Made by a program: the position numbers and the translations under genes. DNA of 64,000 nucleotides from contig JAKSZT010054308.1 of the NCBI GenBank assembly GCA_026826555.1, positions 1,558,029 to 1,622,028 on the forward strand, given 5' to 3'. Below the pieces are notes generated by a model, which was not told where the DNA came from, did not search any database, and saw nothing but the letters and a program-made list of their open reading frames with translations. The stretch is from Tolypeutes matacus (Eukaryota; Chordata; Mammalia; Cingulata; Chlamyphoridae). Below are positions 34,470 through 47,855 of this stretch, in pieces; within the stretch, counting starts at the first letter, position 1; every line of letters starts with the position of its first letter.

Positions 34470-36390
34470 CCAGCGACGAATGAAGAAATAGACAAGTGGG
34501 ACCTCCTCAAAATTAAACACTTCTGTTCTTCCAAAGACACTGTCAAGAAAGTAAAAAAGCAGCCTACTCAATGGGAGAAAATATTTGGAAACCACATATC
34601 CCACAACGGTTTGAGATCCACATTATACAAAGAAATTATATAACTCAAGGATAAAAAGACAAGCAACCCAATTTTTAAAGGGCAAAAGGCTTGAACAGAC
34701 ATTTCTCCAAAGAAGAAATACAAATGGCCAAAAGGCACATGAAAAAATGTTCATCACTAGCTATTAGGGAAATGTAGATCAAAACTACAGTGAGATACCA
34801 TTTCTCACTTTATAGAATGGCCATCGTCAAAAACAAACAAAACAGAAAACTACAAGTGCTGGAAAGGATGTGGAGAAATAAGAACACTCCTCCACTGTTG
34901 ATGGGGATGTAGAATGGTGCAGCCTCTGTAGAAGTCAATTTGGTGGTTCCCCAAGAAGTTCAGTATACAACTGCCATATGATCCAGCAATACCGTTACTA
35001 GGAATATATTCAGAAGAACTGAAAGCAAGGACTCAAACTGACATTTGCACACCCAATGTTCATAGCAGCATTTTTCACAATTGCTGAAATATGGAACTAG
35101 CCCAAGTGTCCGTCAACCAAAGAATGGCTAAACAAAATGTAGTATAAACACACAATGATATACTATTCAGCTGTAAGAAGAAATTAAATAGGGATGTCTA
35201 TGACAACATGGATGAACCTTGAGGATATTACGTTGAGTGAGATAAGCCAGACATAAATATTGTATGGTCTCACTATATGAACTAAATATGATGAGTAAAC
35301 TCACAGAGGTGAACTCTGGAGTATAAGTTACTGGGAGATAGAATGTGGGTTGAGAATGGGAGCTAATGCTCAATGTGTGTAGAATTTTAAATAAGGTTCA
35401 CTGTAAAAGTGTGGAAATGAATAGAGTTGATGGTAATACATTATAGTGAGTATAACTAACACTGCTGATTTATAATAAGATTGTGGCTGACAGGGGTAGT
35501 CTGTGGACGTAAATGTCAATTTAAAGGAAACTAGAGAATAATCTAGTGTTTATATAATATAGTGATTTCGGTGGTGGATGAAGATTGTGGTTAATAGTAT
35601 AAATATGGGGATGGATGTGGCTCAAATGGTTGGGCGTCCGTCTCCCATATGGAGGGACCTGGGTTCGATCCCCAGGACCTCCAGGTAAAAAAAAAAAAAC
35701 AAAAAAAAAATAGTATAAATATAAGAATGTTCTCCTTTTACAAAGTGTTAAGAATATAGTGATACATGGGAAAATTACAACTAATGTAACTTATAGACAA
35801 TAGTTTACAGTAATATTGTAATATTTTTTGCAGCAATGGCAAAGAAGATATTATATCAATTCTAAGAAACAACAATAGGGGGATAGGAGGGTATAGGATT
35901 TTTCCTTTTGGAGTAATGAAAATGTTCTAAACTTGAGGCAATGACAGTACAACTCTGTGATGAAAATGAGAGCCACTGAGTGTACACTTTGAATGGATTG
36001 TACAAAACATGGGGCTGTATAACACAGGGAATCCAATGGTGGAAGATGGACTGGTTAACAGGACAAATATGAGAATGTTCTCTCATGAACTGTAACAAAT
36101 GTATAATACTAATGTAGGGTGTTAATAATCGGGTGGGTTGGGGGAAAATACACCAAATATAAGATATGGGCTATAGTTAGTAGTAATATTTTGATGATGC
36201 TCTATCATAGTTTGTAACAAATGTTTCACAACAATGCAAGGTGGTGGTGGTGGGGAGATGTATGGGAGCCCTGTATGATGTTATGCATATTTGTTTTGTA
36301 AGTTCACAACTTTTACCATACACTTATTGTTTATGTATGTTCAGGTATGAATGATACACTTCAATAGAATTTTATTTTAAAAGAAGGCGG
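34470..36390 (+). mobile_element. L1 3' end (ORF2 C-terminus and long 3' UTR)
   Basis: ORF2 C-terminal text ('tgggagaaaatatttggaaa', 'ggaaaggatgtggagaaata', 'cccaagtgtccgtcaaccaa') is followed by a 3' UTR running to about 36390. Frames are broken. A short SINE interrupts it at 35607-35709. Confidence 0.8.
35607..35709 (+). mobile_element. tRNA-only SINE (head plus poly-A) inside L1 3' UTR
   Basis: A tRNA-like head with B box 'ggttcgatccc' and a poly-A tail. Target-site duplications atagtataaatat lie at 35594-35606 and 35710-35722. Confidence 0.92.
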
Positions 36391-36419
36391 AAATATTAAA
36401 TAAAATACAGTTTTTATGG

Positions 36420-37335
36420 CAAAGAGATTTGAAAGGGAGTTGGGAGGCTATTCTGACTTTTGCACACCCAATGTTCAAGGTAACGTTTATGCAGGTCTCA
36501 GCCAGACTCCATAAAATGCCACAGTAAACAAAGCCACAAGTAAAAGAGCTCCTGAGGGTGCTGGGGATGTCCGAAACCAGAGGCAAGCACGGCCACGTGA
36601 AATCAACACCCCCTCGGCAGGCTCTATAACAGTTATACTTAGGTTTACTTCTCTAATCATGATTCTTCTACTTCTTTTATTTGAACCCCAATTTTTCAAT
36701 ATATTTGTTAAATATATTTTTCAGAGACTTAAAGCCTTCGCATTGTTCCTATGTCAGTGGAGCTCTGAAACCCAGCAGATATGGAGCCAATTCTTACTCT
36801 CCAGTTCTTCGGGCCTGCCCTGGACAACTAAGAAAATGATGAGGATGGACCAGCACCAGGCCAAGAGGAAGGAGTGTCTTCAACTGCAAGCATTCCTCTG
36901 CCCCATAATATCTACGCCCCTTCTCAGCCTCAAGGAGTTAGAGTGGACATTGTCACAAATCATGTCACAAGATTGAGACATGAACAAAAATAGGGGGAAA
37001 TGTAACTGCTGACTAAAGCAGATTAATTGTCATTGTAGTTGTTGTCTTGTGTTAACTGAGTAACATATAACATTGATGTAAATGGTAAATAAATTAAAAA
37101 AAGAGGGGCACCTCTCAGCAGATCAATCTTTCTAGCATTTCCTGAACCCTGAGCATCAAGGCTATTTGGGTCCCTGTCCCAGGGGCAGGGCTTCTTTGTC
37201 TGGGCTCAGGGAGCTGTATGCAAATGTTCTTGGGGATGTGGATATATGCCCTTGGTGGGGTGGGGGTGGGGTGTGTGTGAAGCTCTCATCAAATTCTCAA
37301 GAGGATTGGGACCAATAAAATGCTTGTATTGAAAG
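36420..37335 (+). mobile_element. Decayed endogenous-retrovirus 3' end (tentative)
   Basis: A hydrophobic open segment near 36659-36740 resembles the membrane-anchor end of a retroviral envelope gene. It is followed by degenerate sequence with stops, a purine-rich tract (about 36989-37000, aaaaatagggggaaa), and then a TG-starting block with AATAAA near 37314 that could be a 3' LTR. Everything is broken and no replication-competent part is present. The assignment rests on the order of these weak signals. Confidence 0.35.
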
Positions 37336-37339
37336 TTAT

Positions 37340-37925
37340 AAAAATAAGTGCTTGGAATGTAAAATGGTATAGCCACTTTTGAGAAGCAGTCTGGCAGTTT
37401 CTCAAAATGCCAAACACTAGCCAACAAGTGGAAACAACCTAAATGTCCATCAATGGATGAATGGATTAACAAAATGTGATATATCCATATAGCGGAATAT
37501 ATTCAGACATAAAAAGGAGTGAGGTCCTGATACATGCCACAACATGGATGCACCTTGAAAATATGCTCAGTGAAAGAAGCCAGTCACAAAAGATCACGTA
37601 TTGTATCGTTCCATTTATGAAAATATTTAGACGAGGTGAAATTAGAAAGTAGATTAGTGGTTGCCTGGTGTTGGCAGTGTGGTGGGATGGGGAATGACAA
37701 ATTGGTACAAGGTTTTTTTTGGGGGGGTGTGATGAAAATCCTCTAAAAGTAGATGACGATGATGGTTGCACATCCTCTGTATTTTTCTAAATGTATTTTT
37801 TCTCTTTTGATTTCTTTAGTTTCTTACACATCTCTGTGAATATACTAAATGTACTAAAAATCCTTCAATTGTGCACCTTAAATGGGTAAACTTTATGGTA
37901 TGTTAATAATATCTCAATAAAGCCA
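37340..37925 (+). mobile_element. L1 3' end fragment
   Basis: Typical text is 'aatgtccatcaatggatgaa', 'caacatggatgcaccttgaa', and the terminal 'aatatctcaataaagcc'. It is old and inactive. Confidence 0.8.
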
Positions 37926-37934
37926 TTCTCCCAA

Positions 37935-38105
37935 AAAGCAAAGTGCTTGTCCTGTAAAGTGCAAGACATTTTACTGGATCCTCCCAACCACAGAACCTAT
38001 CTTACAAGTGAGGAAATCTCAGAGGTGAGGGACACTAGCTCCAGGCAGGATGGCTGGTTAGTGACAGAGCTAGGACTGGGTGAGGAGGTTGCAAGCTGTC
38101 CTCCC
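37935..38105 (+). repeat. MIR SINE remnant
   Basis: It resembles the MIR core and tail: 'acaagtgaggaaatctcaga' and 'gtgacagagctaggactggg'. Confidence 0.6.
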
Positions 38106-38419
38106 ACGTGGCATTCTCAGGCCCTTTTCAGGGGCAGCTCAGGCCTGGGGTGCGGACCATGGTATGTTGGTCTGGGCATCTGAAGACCTATGAGCAAGGC
38201 AGGGAGCCAGAGAGGAGAAGGGCAGGTTGGGGTGCAGGACTGAGGATGGGGCTTGGGGGCAGCCCAAGCTAGGCAGGGGCAATGCCAGACACAAGAAGCT
38301 GAGGGGAAAGCGTGAGGGGAAGGGGATTCGGGGAGACTCAGTCAGGGCCCAGACAGGCTGGACAGAAAGCATGGGTACTTTATGCCCTCATGTTCCACCC
38401 CAACCAGACTTCCCTACTT

Positions 38420-38606
38420 TTTTTTTTTTTTTTTTTAAAGATTTTATTTATTTATTCATTTATCCCCCCCTTGCTGCTCGTGCTCGCTGGGTCAGCTAAC
38501 CACGCCGTGCGGGTGGGCTTGCCTTCACCAGGAGGCCCCGGGAACTGAACCCGGGGCCTCCCATATGGTAAACGAGAGCCCTACTGATTGAGCCACAGCC
38601 GCTTCC
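38420..38606 (-). mobile_element. DAS-type SINE, antisense
   Basis: Poly-T followed by the reverse complement of the full SINE. Short duplications ccctactt lie at 38412-38419 and 38607-38614. Confidence 0.93.
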
Positions 38607-38684
38607 CCCTACTTCTGCTTTTATCCCTTATCCCTGTTCACAGACAACCCCTCTACCTCCCAGGGACCCCGCTCATCTTACCAA

Positions 38685-38715
<31 letters not shown>

Positions 38716-38935
38716 AGGGAAGCTGTAGTTTAGGACAAGGAGTCTTGCAGAAATAGCAAGTCTCAAAGTCATCCCCTTTCTGAGTCCCAGGCCGCTTTGG
38801 AAAGGGTACCCCCCTGGTTAGCCTGGTGTGGGGAGGCAGGGGTCTAGGCCTCTTCTCTTTAGGACAGGGAGGGTGAAGGGGAGGAGGGCCACCTCCGTCT
38901 GCTGGCCGCCTCCCAGCCCCTGAGGGCCCCAATCC
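38685..38935 (-). other. T-tract with possible antisense retroposed sequence
   Basis: A run of about 26 T at 38685 begins unique GC-rich sequence. On the minus strand this would be an mRNA end with a poly-A tail. An 84-codon open frame runs through it, but no protein family is recognised. Confidence 0.3.
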
Positions 38936-40704
38936 ATTGTCCCGAGAAGAATAGAGAGAACATCTTTGGAAAGTGGCACTATGAATGGTGAGGGGGCTGC
39001 TGGGGCTGTGACTGAACTAATGGGATAAGCTCCCTCGCCCTGGGCCCTGGCTCAGTACCTGGGACAGCGACACTGCTAGGAAGGTGAGGGTTCTGTGCCC
39101 CTCCCTAGGGCCCCAAATCAGACTCAAGCCACCCCTGTCCAGGTGCTGGATCCCCAGGGATAAGTTTGGGGGATCAGATGTCCCAACTCCTTCTAGAACT
39201 TCACTCCTATTAGATTAGAGTTTGAGAGGGAGGAAGGGGTGGGTCTGACCAGCTGGAAGAGGATTCCACAGGCTGGGAAAGGGGCAAGTGTAACACCCTC
39301 CCCAACTTTGCCCTGCTCTCATTGGCCCCTGTCCCCTCCCCTTTCCCCCACCCCAATTGTCTGAGTGTCTGGGTCCTGGCCCTGGGAGGAGGGACAGTGG
39401 GGAGGTGGGTGGGGAGGGGGCTCGGGCTGAGAGCAGAGAGCAGAGACAGACCCAGTTCCAGGGAGGACGGAAGGACAGCACCCTCCAGCCTCAACCCCAG
39501 ACCTTGCCTCACCCCAGCCAGGCAGGAGACCCCACAGTCTGCCCCTGAGTGTGGGGCAGGGAATGTCCGCAGCCCTGGAGCCCCCAGACTGAAGGCAGAA
39601 GACCAGGACTGCTTGGGGATAGCCCGGGACTGAAGGGGCAGGCCTGTAGGGACATGGGGCTGGGGCTGCTGCTGTTGCTGCTGCTTCAGGACTGGGGTAA
39701 GAGGAAGGGGATGGGAGGCCTGAGGCAGGCTGGGGCCAGCAGGGCACTAGGGGAGGAGCAAGAAATGGGAGAAAAGCCAGGTAAGAGGTAGATGGCAGAG
39801 AAAGGGGAAAAGACATAGGGGTGGGAGAGTTGAGGGCAAGTTGGGGGCAAGAGGGACAGAGGGACAGAGTAGAGGTGGAGAAACCCTGTAGGACAGCAGA
39901 GGAGAGACGGGGTGAGCAGGGAGGAGAGGCGGGTGGGTGCAGCAAAGAGCTACTTGGAGGGAGGGCTCGGAGCACAGAATGTGGGTACAATCCTGGGGCT
40001 GAGCCAGCTGGAAGGGGAGTTGGGGGTTGCACAGGGTGAAGGGTTAGGAAGGGCCTGGGCCGGCAGAAGGTCCTGGAGAGGCAGGGACCAAGGGTTTTCC
40101 CCCAGATGTCCCCGAGGGTATCAAGGCTGGCTGAGCCCTGGGTCTATGAGCTGGCCCCTCACGGGCCACCACCCGTCTGCCCATCTGTCTGCTCATTCGC
40201 TCAGCCTGGCATATTTACATGTGTGCACAGTTGGGGTCTAAGTGGGTTCACAGCTCTGCTTGGGCATGTCTGTGTCATGACTTCGGTGTGTGTCTGATGC
40301 CCTGGGCTTGTGCATTTGTGACTCTGAGTCTGTAGGGGCATCTATGTGTGACCTGTGTTTGTGTCTTTGGTGAGAGTGTGTCAGGATGGAATCTGTCTAG
40401 AAGGTTGTGACTGAGGTTGTGATTTTTAGTCCGTGTATGTGTGAATGAGTGTGAGCGTAAGTATGCTCCTTCCCTATTCGGGGACCGGAGTCCTGGAGGG
40501 GAGTGGGGAGGGGGAGGAGGAGAGCCAGGAGTCCTGGGAAGCTGACCCCGTGGGCCAACAGGCAGATGGGCCAGCAGGGGAGGGGAGGGGACGACCCCAT
40601 TCTGGGGGCGGAATGCACATTGCCCACCCCTCGGCCCTGACCTCATCATTGTGCCCGCCCCACCCTCTCCCCATTGCCAGGGCCCGGCTGAAAGAGGCCA
40701 TCCA

Positions 40705-40954
40705 GGGAAGCGGCTGTGGTTCAATGGGTTGGGCTCCTGTTTACCATATGGGAGGCCCCGGGTTCGGTTCCCAGGGCCTCCTGGTGAAGGCAGGCTGGCC
40801 CACAAGGCTTGGTGAGCAAGATGATGCAACAAATTTTCCAACAAAAGGAGACAAGCAGACACAGAAAAACGCACAGCAAATGGACACAATGAGCACAAGC
40901 AGCAAGGGGGGATAAATAAATAAAAATAAAAAAAAAAAAAAAAAAAGAAAAAAG
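40705..40954 (+). mobile_element. DAS-type SINE in intron 1 of the IGDCC3-like locus
   Basis: A full SINE with an additional A-rich internal segment. Target-site duplications aaagaggccatcca lie at 40691-40704 and 40955-40968. Confidence 0.93.
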
Positions 40955-42829
40955 AAAGAGGCCATCCATCATGGCCAGCCTGCCAGGCCCAGCCCCTCAC
41001 CCATGCCCGCCAGATGGGCAGTGGTTGGCCTTGCTCCTCAGACGGCCAGCTCTGCTCTCCTCTCCCTGTTCCTTCCTGATGCCCCAAGGTCCCCCCAAAC
41101 TAAAGCCCTATCTCTTGGCCCCTTGCCCAGCCTGGGAGGGTGTCAAAGTTGAGGAGGTGGGTGGTGGGCAGAAGGCAGGTCACAGGAGGCCGCCACATCC
41201 AGGCTGCCCTGGCTGTCCCTACAGGCTGCACTGCAGGCTCTGAGCTGGCCTTGGTGCAGGAGCCGGGGGATGTGGTGGCCGTGCAGGAGCACCCGCTGGT
41301 GCTGCCCTGCCGCGTGGTGAACCTCCCGAGTCCATTTCCTGGCAGCAGGATGGGCTGGCTGTGGTCCACGACAGCGGTGCCACCCTTATGTTGGATGGCT
41401 CCCTGCATCTGGCCATCCTGCCCTCCTGCCAGAGCCTCCCTTTCTGCGCTCACGTGTACCACTGTGTGGCCCAGAACCGCCACAGGAGGCTGGTGAGCCG
41501 GCGGGCCCGGGTACAGCTGGCAGGTGAGTGATCGGGGCTGCTCCTGGGGAGGGGGTGGCAAGAAGGCACAGAGGACACCCACTGGGGCCTTGGCAGGGCT
41601 GATGTCCATTAGGCTCAGGGGTCACAGTGCCAAAATCCCAGGGCACTTTAGGGGCCCACGGAAATGTTTTAAGAAAACATGAGTAAAATAATGAATATGT
41701 AATAATGAAACCAGCTTGGATTGTATTCCTCTTTATACTAACACATTTGTAAAATATAATTTTAATTATTCCAAAATAGAAAAGTGCTTGTGGCCCACAA
41801 GAGTTGTAGACCTGAGAGTCCAGGGTTGTATAGTGACAAGGTGGGCACAGAAGTGGGAGCTGGGCCTCTGGGGCATGGTTGTTGGAGCCAAAGCCCAGGG
41901 CTGGGACTGTGGGTGCTCAGGAGCCCACCCCCATGCCCTCAGGTCTGTCCCGCTTCCACCAACACCCTGAATCTGTCGCGTGGAGCAGGGTGGGGTTGCC
42001 CGCTTCCAATGCCTGATCCAGGGGGTGCCCGAGCCCTCCATTTCCTGGGAGCACAATGGCACGACCCTGAGTACTGCCAGCCATTGGTGAGTGCCAGCCA
42101 GGAGGGGGCGGTGGGGACCTGGACACCAGCCATGGACCCCTGACCTCTGCATCCACAGGGTGACACTGCTGCCTGGTGGTATCCTCCACATTACCAGTGT
42201 GAGCCAGGCTGACGTGGGCATCTACCACTGTGTGGCATGCAATGTGGCTGGTAAGCAGAGTGGGCACCAGGCAGAGGAGTGGGCACTTCTTGGGGTGGGA
42301 GTGACCAAGGAGGCTGCCTGTGGTACAGACACTGTGGAGGCAAACGCCCGGGCAGTCTGAGCACCTACCATGGGTCTAGCACTGTGCTGGGTGTGGAAGC
42401 ACAAGCATAAACAGACTGGGCAGGGTCGGTCCGTCACTGGCTGATGTAGAGGCATGCGACAGGGGCCCAGCCGAGTGGCATCTAATCCCGCCTTAGGATG
42501 GCAGCAGGGGATGGTCAGGGGCTTCCTGGAGTAAGCTATTTCAAACTGGTTGTTGAAGGGTGCGTGGAGAGAAGCAGCCACGGTCAGGAAGGTGGGGGTG
42601 GGGCTGGGACTCCAAGCAGAGTGAGAACAGTATCGTTTGCAAGGCAGTTCTGTGTTGCTGACCACTGAATGGGTAGAACTCAGGGAAACAAAGAGTTGAT
42701 GGAGAGGTAGGCAAGGCCCATCATGAGCGGGAGTTTGGCCTTGATCTGGCTCTGAGCCATTGGTGGGTTTAGATTAGGTGCCCAGAGTCAGCCTCTCAGA
42801 TAGGAGTGGGTACCTGGGTACAATTCTGA

Positions 42830-42920
42830 GTGTGCACATGTGCATGCATGTGCACACAGGGCTGTGCCTGTTTGTGCCCGTGGATGAGGGTATACTTGCA
42901 TGTGTGTGTGATTATGGGTA
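42830..42920. repeat. TG/CA-rich simple sequence
   Basis: Imperfect alternating tgtgca and tgtgtg repeats lie in an intron of the IGDCC3-like locus. Confidence 0.6.
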
Positions 42921-43263
42921 CACACTTGCACGTGTCCTTCTCGAGGTGAAGATGAAAACAGCTTTGTACCTGAGATGAAACACAGGATGACCCCAAATGT
43001 AGGCCAAGTGGGGTGGAAGAATTTCCTGGCTAAAGTGAGGGCTGCAGCAGGGCCTGTGAAGGGTTAGTGACTAGCAGGAGAGATTGTGGTTAGACTGATT
43101 CCATAGTTGGGATGTCTCAGGTGTCTGCCTGACACAGGCAAGTCATGCCTGGATCATCCACCAGGGGGCTCCAGGGTATAAATAAGCAAGCGAACCAGAG
43201 GAAACCACCGCATTGCCTTGGCAGACCTTCAAGACATCTCTGACAAAATTTCACCAAAGGAGA

Positions 43264-43280
43264 TATATATATATATATAT
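43264..43280. repeat. (AT)n microsatellite
   Basis: A short perfect alternating at-tract within an intron. Confidence 0.8.
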
Positions 43281-43844
43281 GACTGAAAAGGGAAGAGTAG
43301 AGATGTTGTGGTGTTTCTGATCTGAAACTGTCTTAGAAACTCAAAGCAAATGGAAATAGGGGATCCTCCCTGAGAATAGTGGGAAGCCTGGAGGGAGCTC
43401 CTCTGGCCTGCTTCCCGTTCTCATCAACCATCTAGGGCCCAAGAGCAGACAGGATGCCAGGCTCCCATGGTGCTTGATGCTCCTGACCAAACACCAGTTC
43501 TCAGGGACAGGTCTGGGGTCCTTCATCCAGGCCCATGTGGGATTGAATGGCCAGAGATCTTTAGGGGAGCCAGCAGGTGCCTGTTGAGGGGCAGAGGGTC
43601 AACCAGTTACAGAAGGCTCAAGAGGTCCAAGCTTGCCTAAATATCAGGAAAGAAGCTGGGATCAGTGTAGACTCTTCTCCAGATACAGAGGCTGGAGACC
43701 AAGGCCCCAAACCATTCATTCCAAAAGCACTCATGCAGCATATACTCTGGGGCAAGTACCAGGGAGACAGAATTTCCCAACTTTCACAGTGGTGGGAGCG
43801 GGATTCTCTTTGTCAGCTGTCCAGGGCTACCAAGATCCAGGTTT

Positions 43845-44035
43845 GAGTGTCAGCTCTGCCAGATCTTGACAGCGGGCAAGTAACCTAACCTCTCTGATAC
43901 TTGGTTTTCTCCTCTGTAAACTGGAAGAAATAAAAGTATGTTGCTCACAGGGCTGTAAGTGAGGGTGAGATGAGACAAAGTGTGCAGGGCTCAAGGCACA
44001 ATGCCTGGCACAAGGTGCTATTTCATGGCCCAGAC
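43845..44035. repeat. MIR SINE remnant
   Basis: MIR-like text: 'gcaagtaacctaacctctct', 'ctgtaaactggaagaaataa', 'aatgcctggcacaaggtgct'. Confidence 0.7.
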
Positions 44036-44458
44036 ACCACCCCACTGTATGGTCTGTCTGACTAGGTGCAACAGCCTTCTCTGCCAAGGCCAGGACATTC
44101 CGACTAGTCCACAGCCTGTATTGGAGCTTGTACGAGGAAAACTGAGGAGTGCCTGGCCCAGAGAAGGCCCTCCCAGGGCCTCCCAACCAGGGGAGATGGA
44201 GCCAGCCAATGTTTTGATGCAGCTGCAGCCCACCCGTGGGCACGTTTACACTTTCTCCTCTCTCTCCTCGCAGCCAGTTTACCTTGGGGCTTGCTCAGCC
44301 AGCCAAAGTTTAGCCCCAATACTTAACTGCCATGGGGCTCTGGGCCTGTCATTTTCTCTCTCTGTAAGAAGGGGATAAAATAGCAGCTGCCCAAAGCATT
44401 TCAAAGGTATGGTCACACTGTGGGCTAGGAGACCTACAGCGTGTTTTGTGTGTATTGA

Positions 44459-44707
<249 letters not shown>

Positions 44708-44710
44708 TGA

Positions 44711-44938
<228 letters not shown>

Positions 44939-47855
44939 TAACCCCAGACCGGAAGCCAATCGTGCCATGGAGACTGGGGAGGCATAGGGCCTCCCAGTGG
45001 TTCCAGCTGGGAACTGCTGACCTCGCTGGCCTGGAGGGGAGGAATTCTGGGGCACCCCATCTCCCTGGCTGTAACGTGGGCAGGGAGAGGGTACAGGCCA
45101 GAGAGGCAAGAGGCCCAGCCTCATGGCGTTTTCCATTCCACTGTTGCCCGCCTAGCTCCCCCAGGCAGCAGTGCCATCTTTACCTGCATGGCCCAGGGTG
45201 TTCCTGAGCCATGTCTGGTCTGGTTGAAGAATGGGAAGGTACTGAGCTCTGGGGATAACATACGGCTGACTGACAACAGGTACCCACCCTTGTTCCCCCC
45301 TTCCACAGCTGTGAATGGCATATAGCCCCACCCAATCCCAGACATTCACCTCCACCTACATATATATCTACATTCTCTACCTAAATCTGTTCTAAAGCTC
45401 ACCATTCACAAACCACAGCAAGTTACCTTCTACTACAGGAGGCTCTGCTAGGCCTGTTCCCTTCTAGGTTAATCCCACACATTCCTCTGCCCCTGGGTAA
45501 GCCAGCGGGTCTCTGAGACAGGCAGTCTCTTCCCGTAGGACAGGGGGTTTGGGGGTCATGGCAGGAAGGGGGTGCCTCAGCAGCTGTTTTGTCTTTCCCC
45601 AGCACACTGATACTGGCCCCAGTCTCAGCTGAGGATGAGGCCATCTACCAATGCGTGGCAGAGAACAGTGCTGGCTCCAACCAGGCCAGTGCCTGCCTGG
45701 CTGTGACAGGGAGCCCAGAGCCACCCTCTGCCCCTAGGGGCCTGCAGGCTAAGGCCCTCTCTACTTCTGCTATTCGAGTGTCCTGGAAGCCACTCCCCTC
45801 CAGTGGGGACATTATTGGCTATGTGCTCCACTCCGGCCTGTGGGAGGTGGGTGAGTGGAAAAAGGCTTGAGCTCAGCGCTTGGGCTGGGGGCCAGGAGTC
45901 CCTGGCTCCAGGCTGCTCCTGCCTCCTGCCTGGTGGTGTCCCTGGCTAAGTCCCTCTCACTTTCTGGGCCCCAGCCTCCTTGGTGATCCCAGGGCTCCTC
46001 TGAACTCTTCTCAGCCTCTGGTCTGTGGCTCTCTAGACTGTTTGCCTCAACATATGGTTCCTTTGAGCTTCTTTTGGCACTCAAGGCCCCTTTCTCACCC
46101 TAGCTCTAACTTCTGAAGCTCTCTTCCATGTTCTCCTTGGAGGACTAGCCTAGCCAGGCACCAGGAGGGGCTTTGTCTCCACTTTATGGGGGTGGAGGGA
46201 TGTGGCTAGAGAGGGAGAAGGATGTGGAGATGCAAACGACACTGCTCCCCAGAGCCAGCCAGCCCAGAGTTCCAGAAGGCTGTGAGCAAAGGCACCTTTG
46301 AACATGTCTTCTAGAACCTGGAGCCTGCCACGGCCTACTCCATCCACTTGCGAGCATACTCAGCAGAGGGCACTGGCCAAGACTCTGCCCCCATCCACAC
46401 CTCCGCCATGGGTAGCAGTTGAGTGACAGCTCTCTGGCCCTGTAGAGCTGTTAGCCTCAGGCAGATAGGGACTGCCAACCAGTCCATTCTTTTTGCTCTG
46501 CAGCCCCTGCAGCCCTGGGCTTCTCCACCAAAGTGCTCAATGCTACCTCTGTACAGGCCTCCTGGGAGCTGCCACCCCAACTGGGGGCCATCCAAGGCTT
46601 CAAACTCTTTCACCGCAAGCTGCCAGCCACCCATTTTGAGGGGCCCCTGCTCTTGGCTATCAGTGTCAGCTCATTCCTCTACACAGACCTAGGTGAGGCC
46701 CTAAACCTTCTTGAGCGACCCCTGGGACTCCAGGAACTGAGCTTGCCCAGAAAGGCCTGTTCTCTTCATGTTCCCCTGCTCCCTGCAGAGCCAGCTGCCC
46801 TCTATGAGATCAAGCTCCAGGCATTCAATAGCAATGGGGATGTTAACAGCAGTGCCCACTTTGTCTCTCTGCGTGATATGCCCTTGGCCACCCGGTGAGT
46901 GGGGTCCAGGAGGAAGTAGTAGGCCTGGGATCAGAGCAGGCCGTTCCCACAGGATCCATAGCTGCCTGACATCAGACCCTCCAGTCTTCAGGGAAAAGGA
47001 TGGGCTGGGCTTTGCCTGCATCCCTGGTCCTCTGACAGATAGTACTGTGTCCACAGAGTCCAAGACTGGGTGCTCTTGCAGCAAGGATGACAGCAGCTCA
47101 TTGCCTGGGGTTGTGGTGGGCATCCATGTGGGCCTGGCTGCCCTCGTTTGCCTCCTCTGCATCTTCCTGGGCTGGAGATATAGGTAAGGGCCATGGTGGC
47201 TAATGAGGAAAACTGTTGGGGACAGTCTGCATCACTGTGGCCTAGGATCTAAGGCAGCAGGAAGGAGCCCTTATCCATCACGAATCCCAATCTTCCACTC
47301 TTTCATTTTATAAATGAGAACACTGAGGCACAGAGAAAGACAGTTCCTCTCAGAGCTGGGTGGTACCAGGAGTGGGAGGAGGGCGCTAGGGGCTGCATGA
47401 AGCAGAGAAGAGCAGAGCAGAGCAGAAAAGACCAGAGCCCCCAAAGCAGAAGACGGAGGGGGCAGAAGTAGGCCAGAGCCAGCTCCCCTGCCATCCGGCA
47501 GGAGCATGAGGAAGGGGCCCATCTTCTACAGCCCTGGGGAATATGGTACAGGCTGAAGGGCTGGGACAGCTGCTAAACTGGGAGGTCCCAGATAGGCCAT
47601 GGTGCTGACCTTTCCTATCTGGGCAGCCTCTGCTGCAGACGGGGACCCCGAGAGTGCTGGGTTACTCTTGCCTTGGACAGAACTGGGGGTCAACAAGGCC
47701 AGGCTCAGAGTGGAGGGAAGACAGGGGAGAAGACTGAATTCATCACCCAGGTGAGTGGGGGTATGAAAGTGAAGGGAGTTGATGGGGAAAGCTGGTGGGC
47801 TTGAAGCCTTGGGACAGAGGCCTGACTACCTCCTCCCCCTCAGGTGACTGTGTAA

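Noticed and set aside
36659..36976. 105-codon frame read as a cellular membrane protein
   Set aside because: The setting between L1 ends, followed by a purine tract and an LTR-like block, fits a retroviral remnant better, and the frame is short and degenerate.
39319..40032. 237-codon minus-strand frame near the first exon of the IGDCC3-like locus
   Set aside because: It is a Pro/Ser/Leu-rich translation of an unrelated GC- and purine-biased intron, with no domain.
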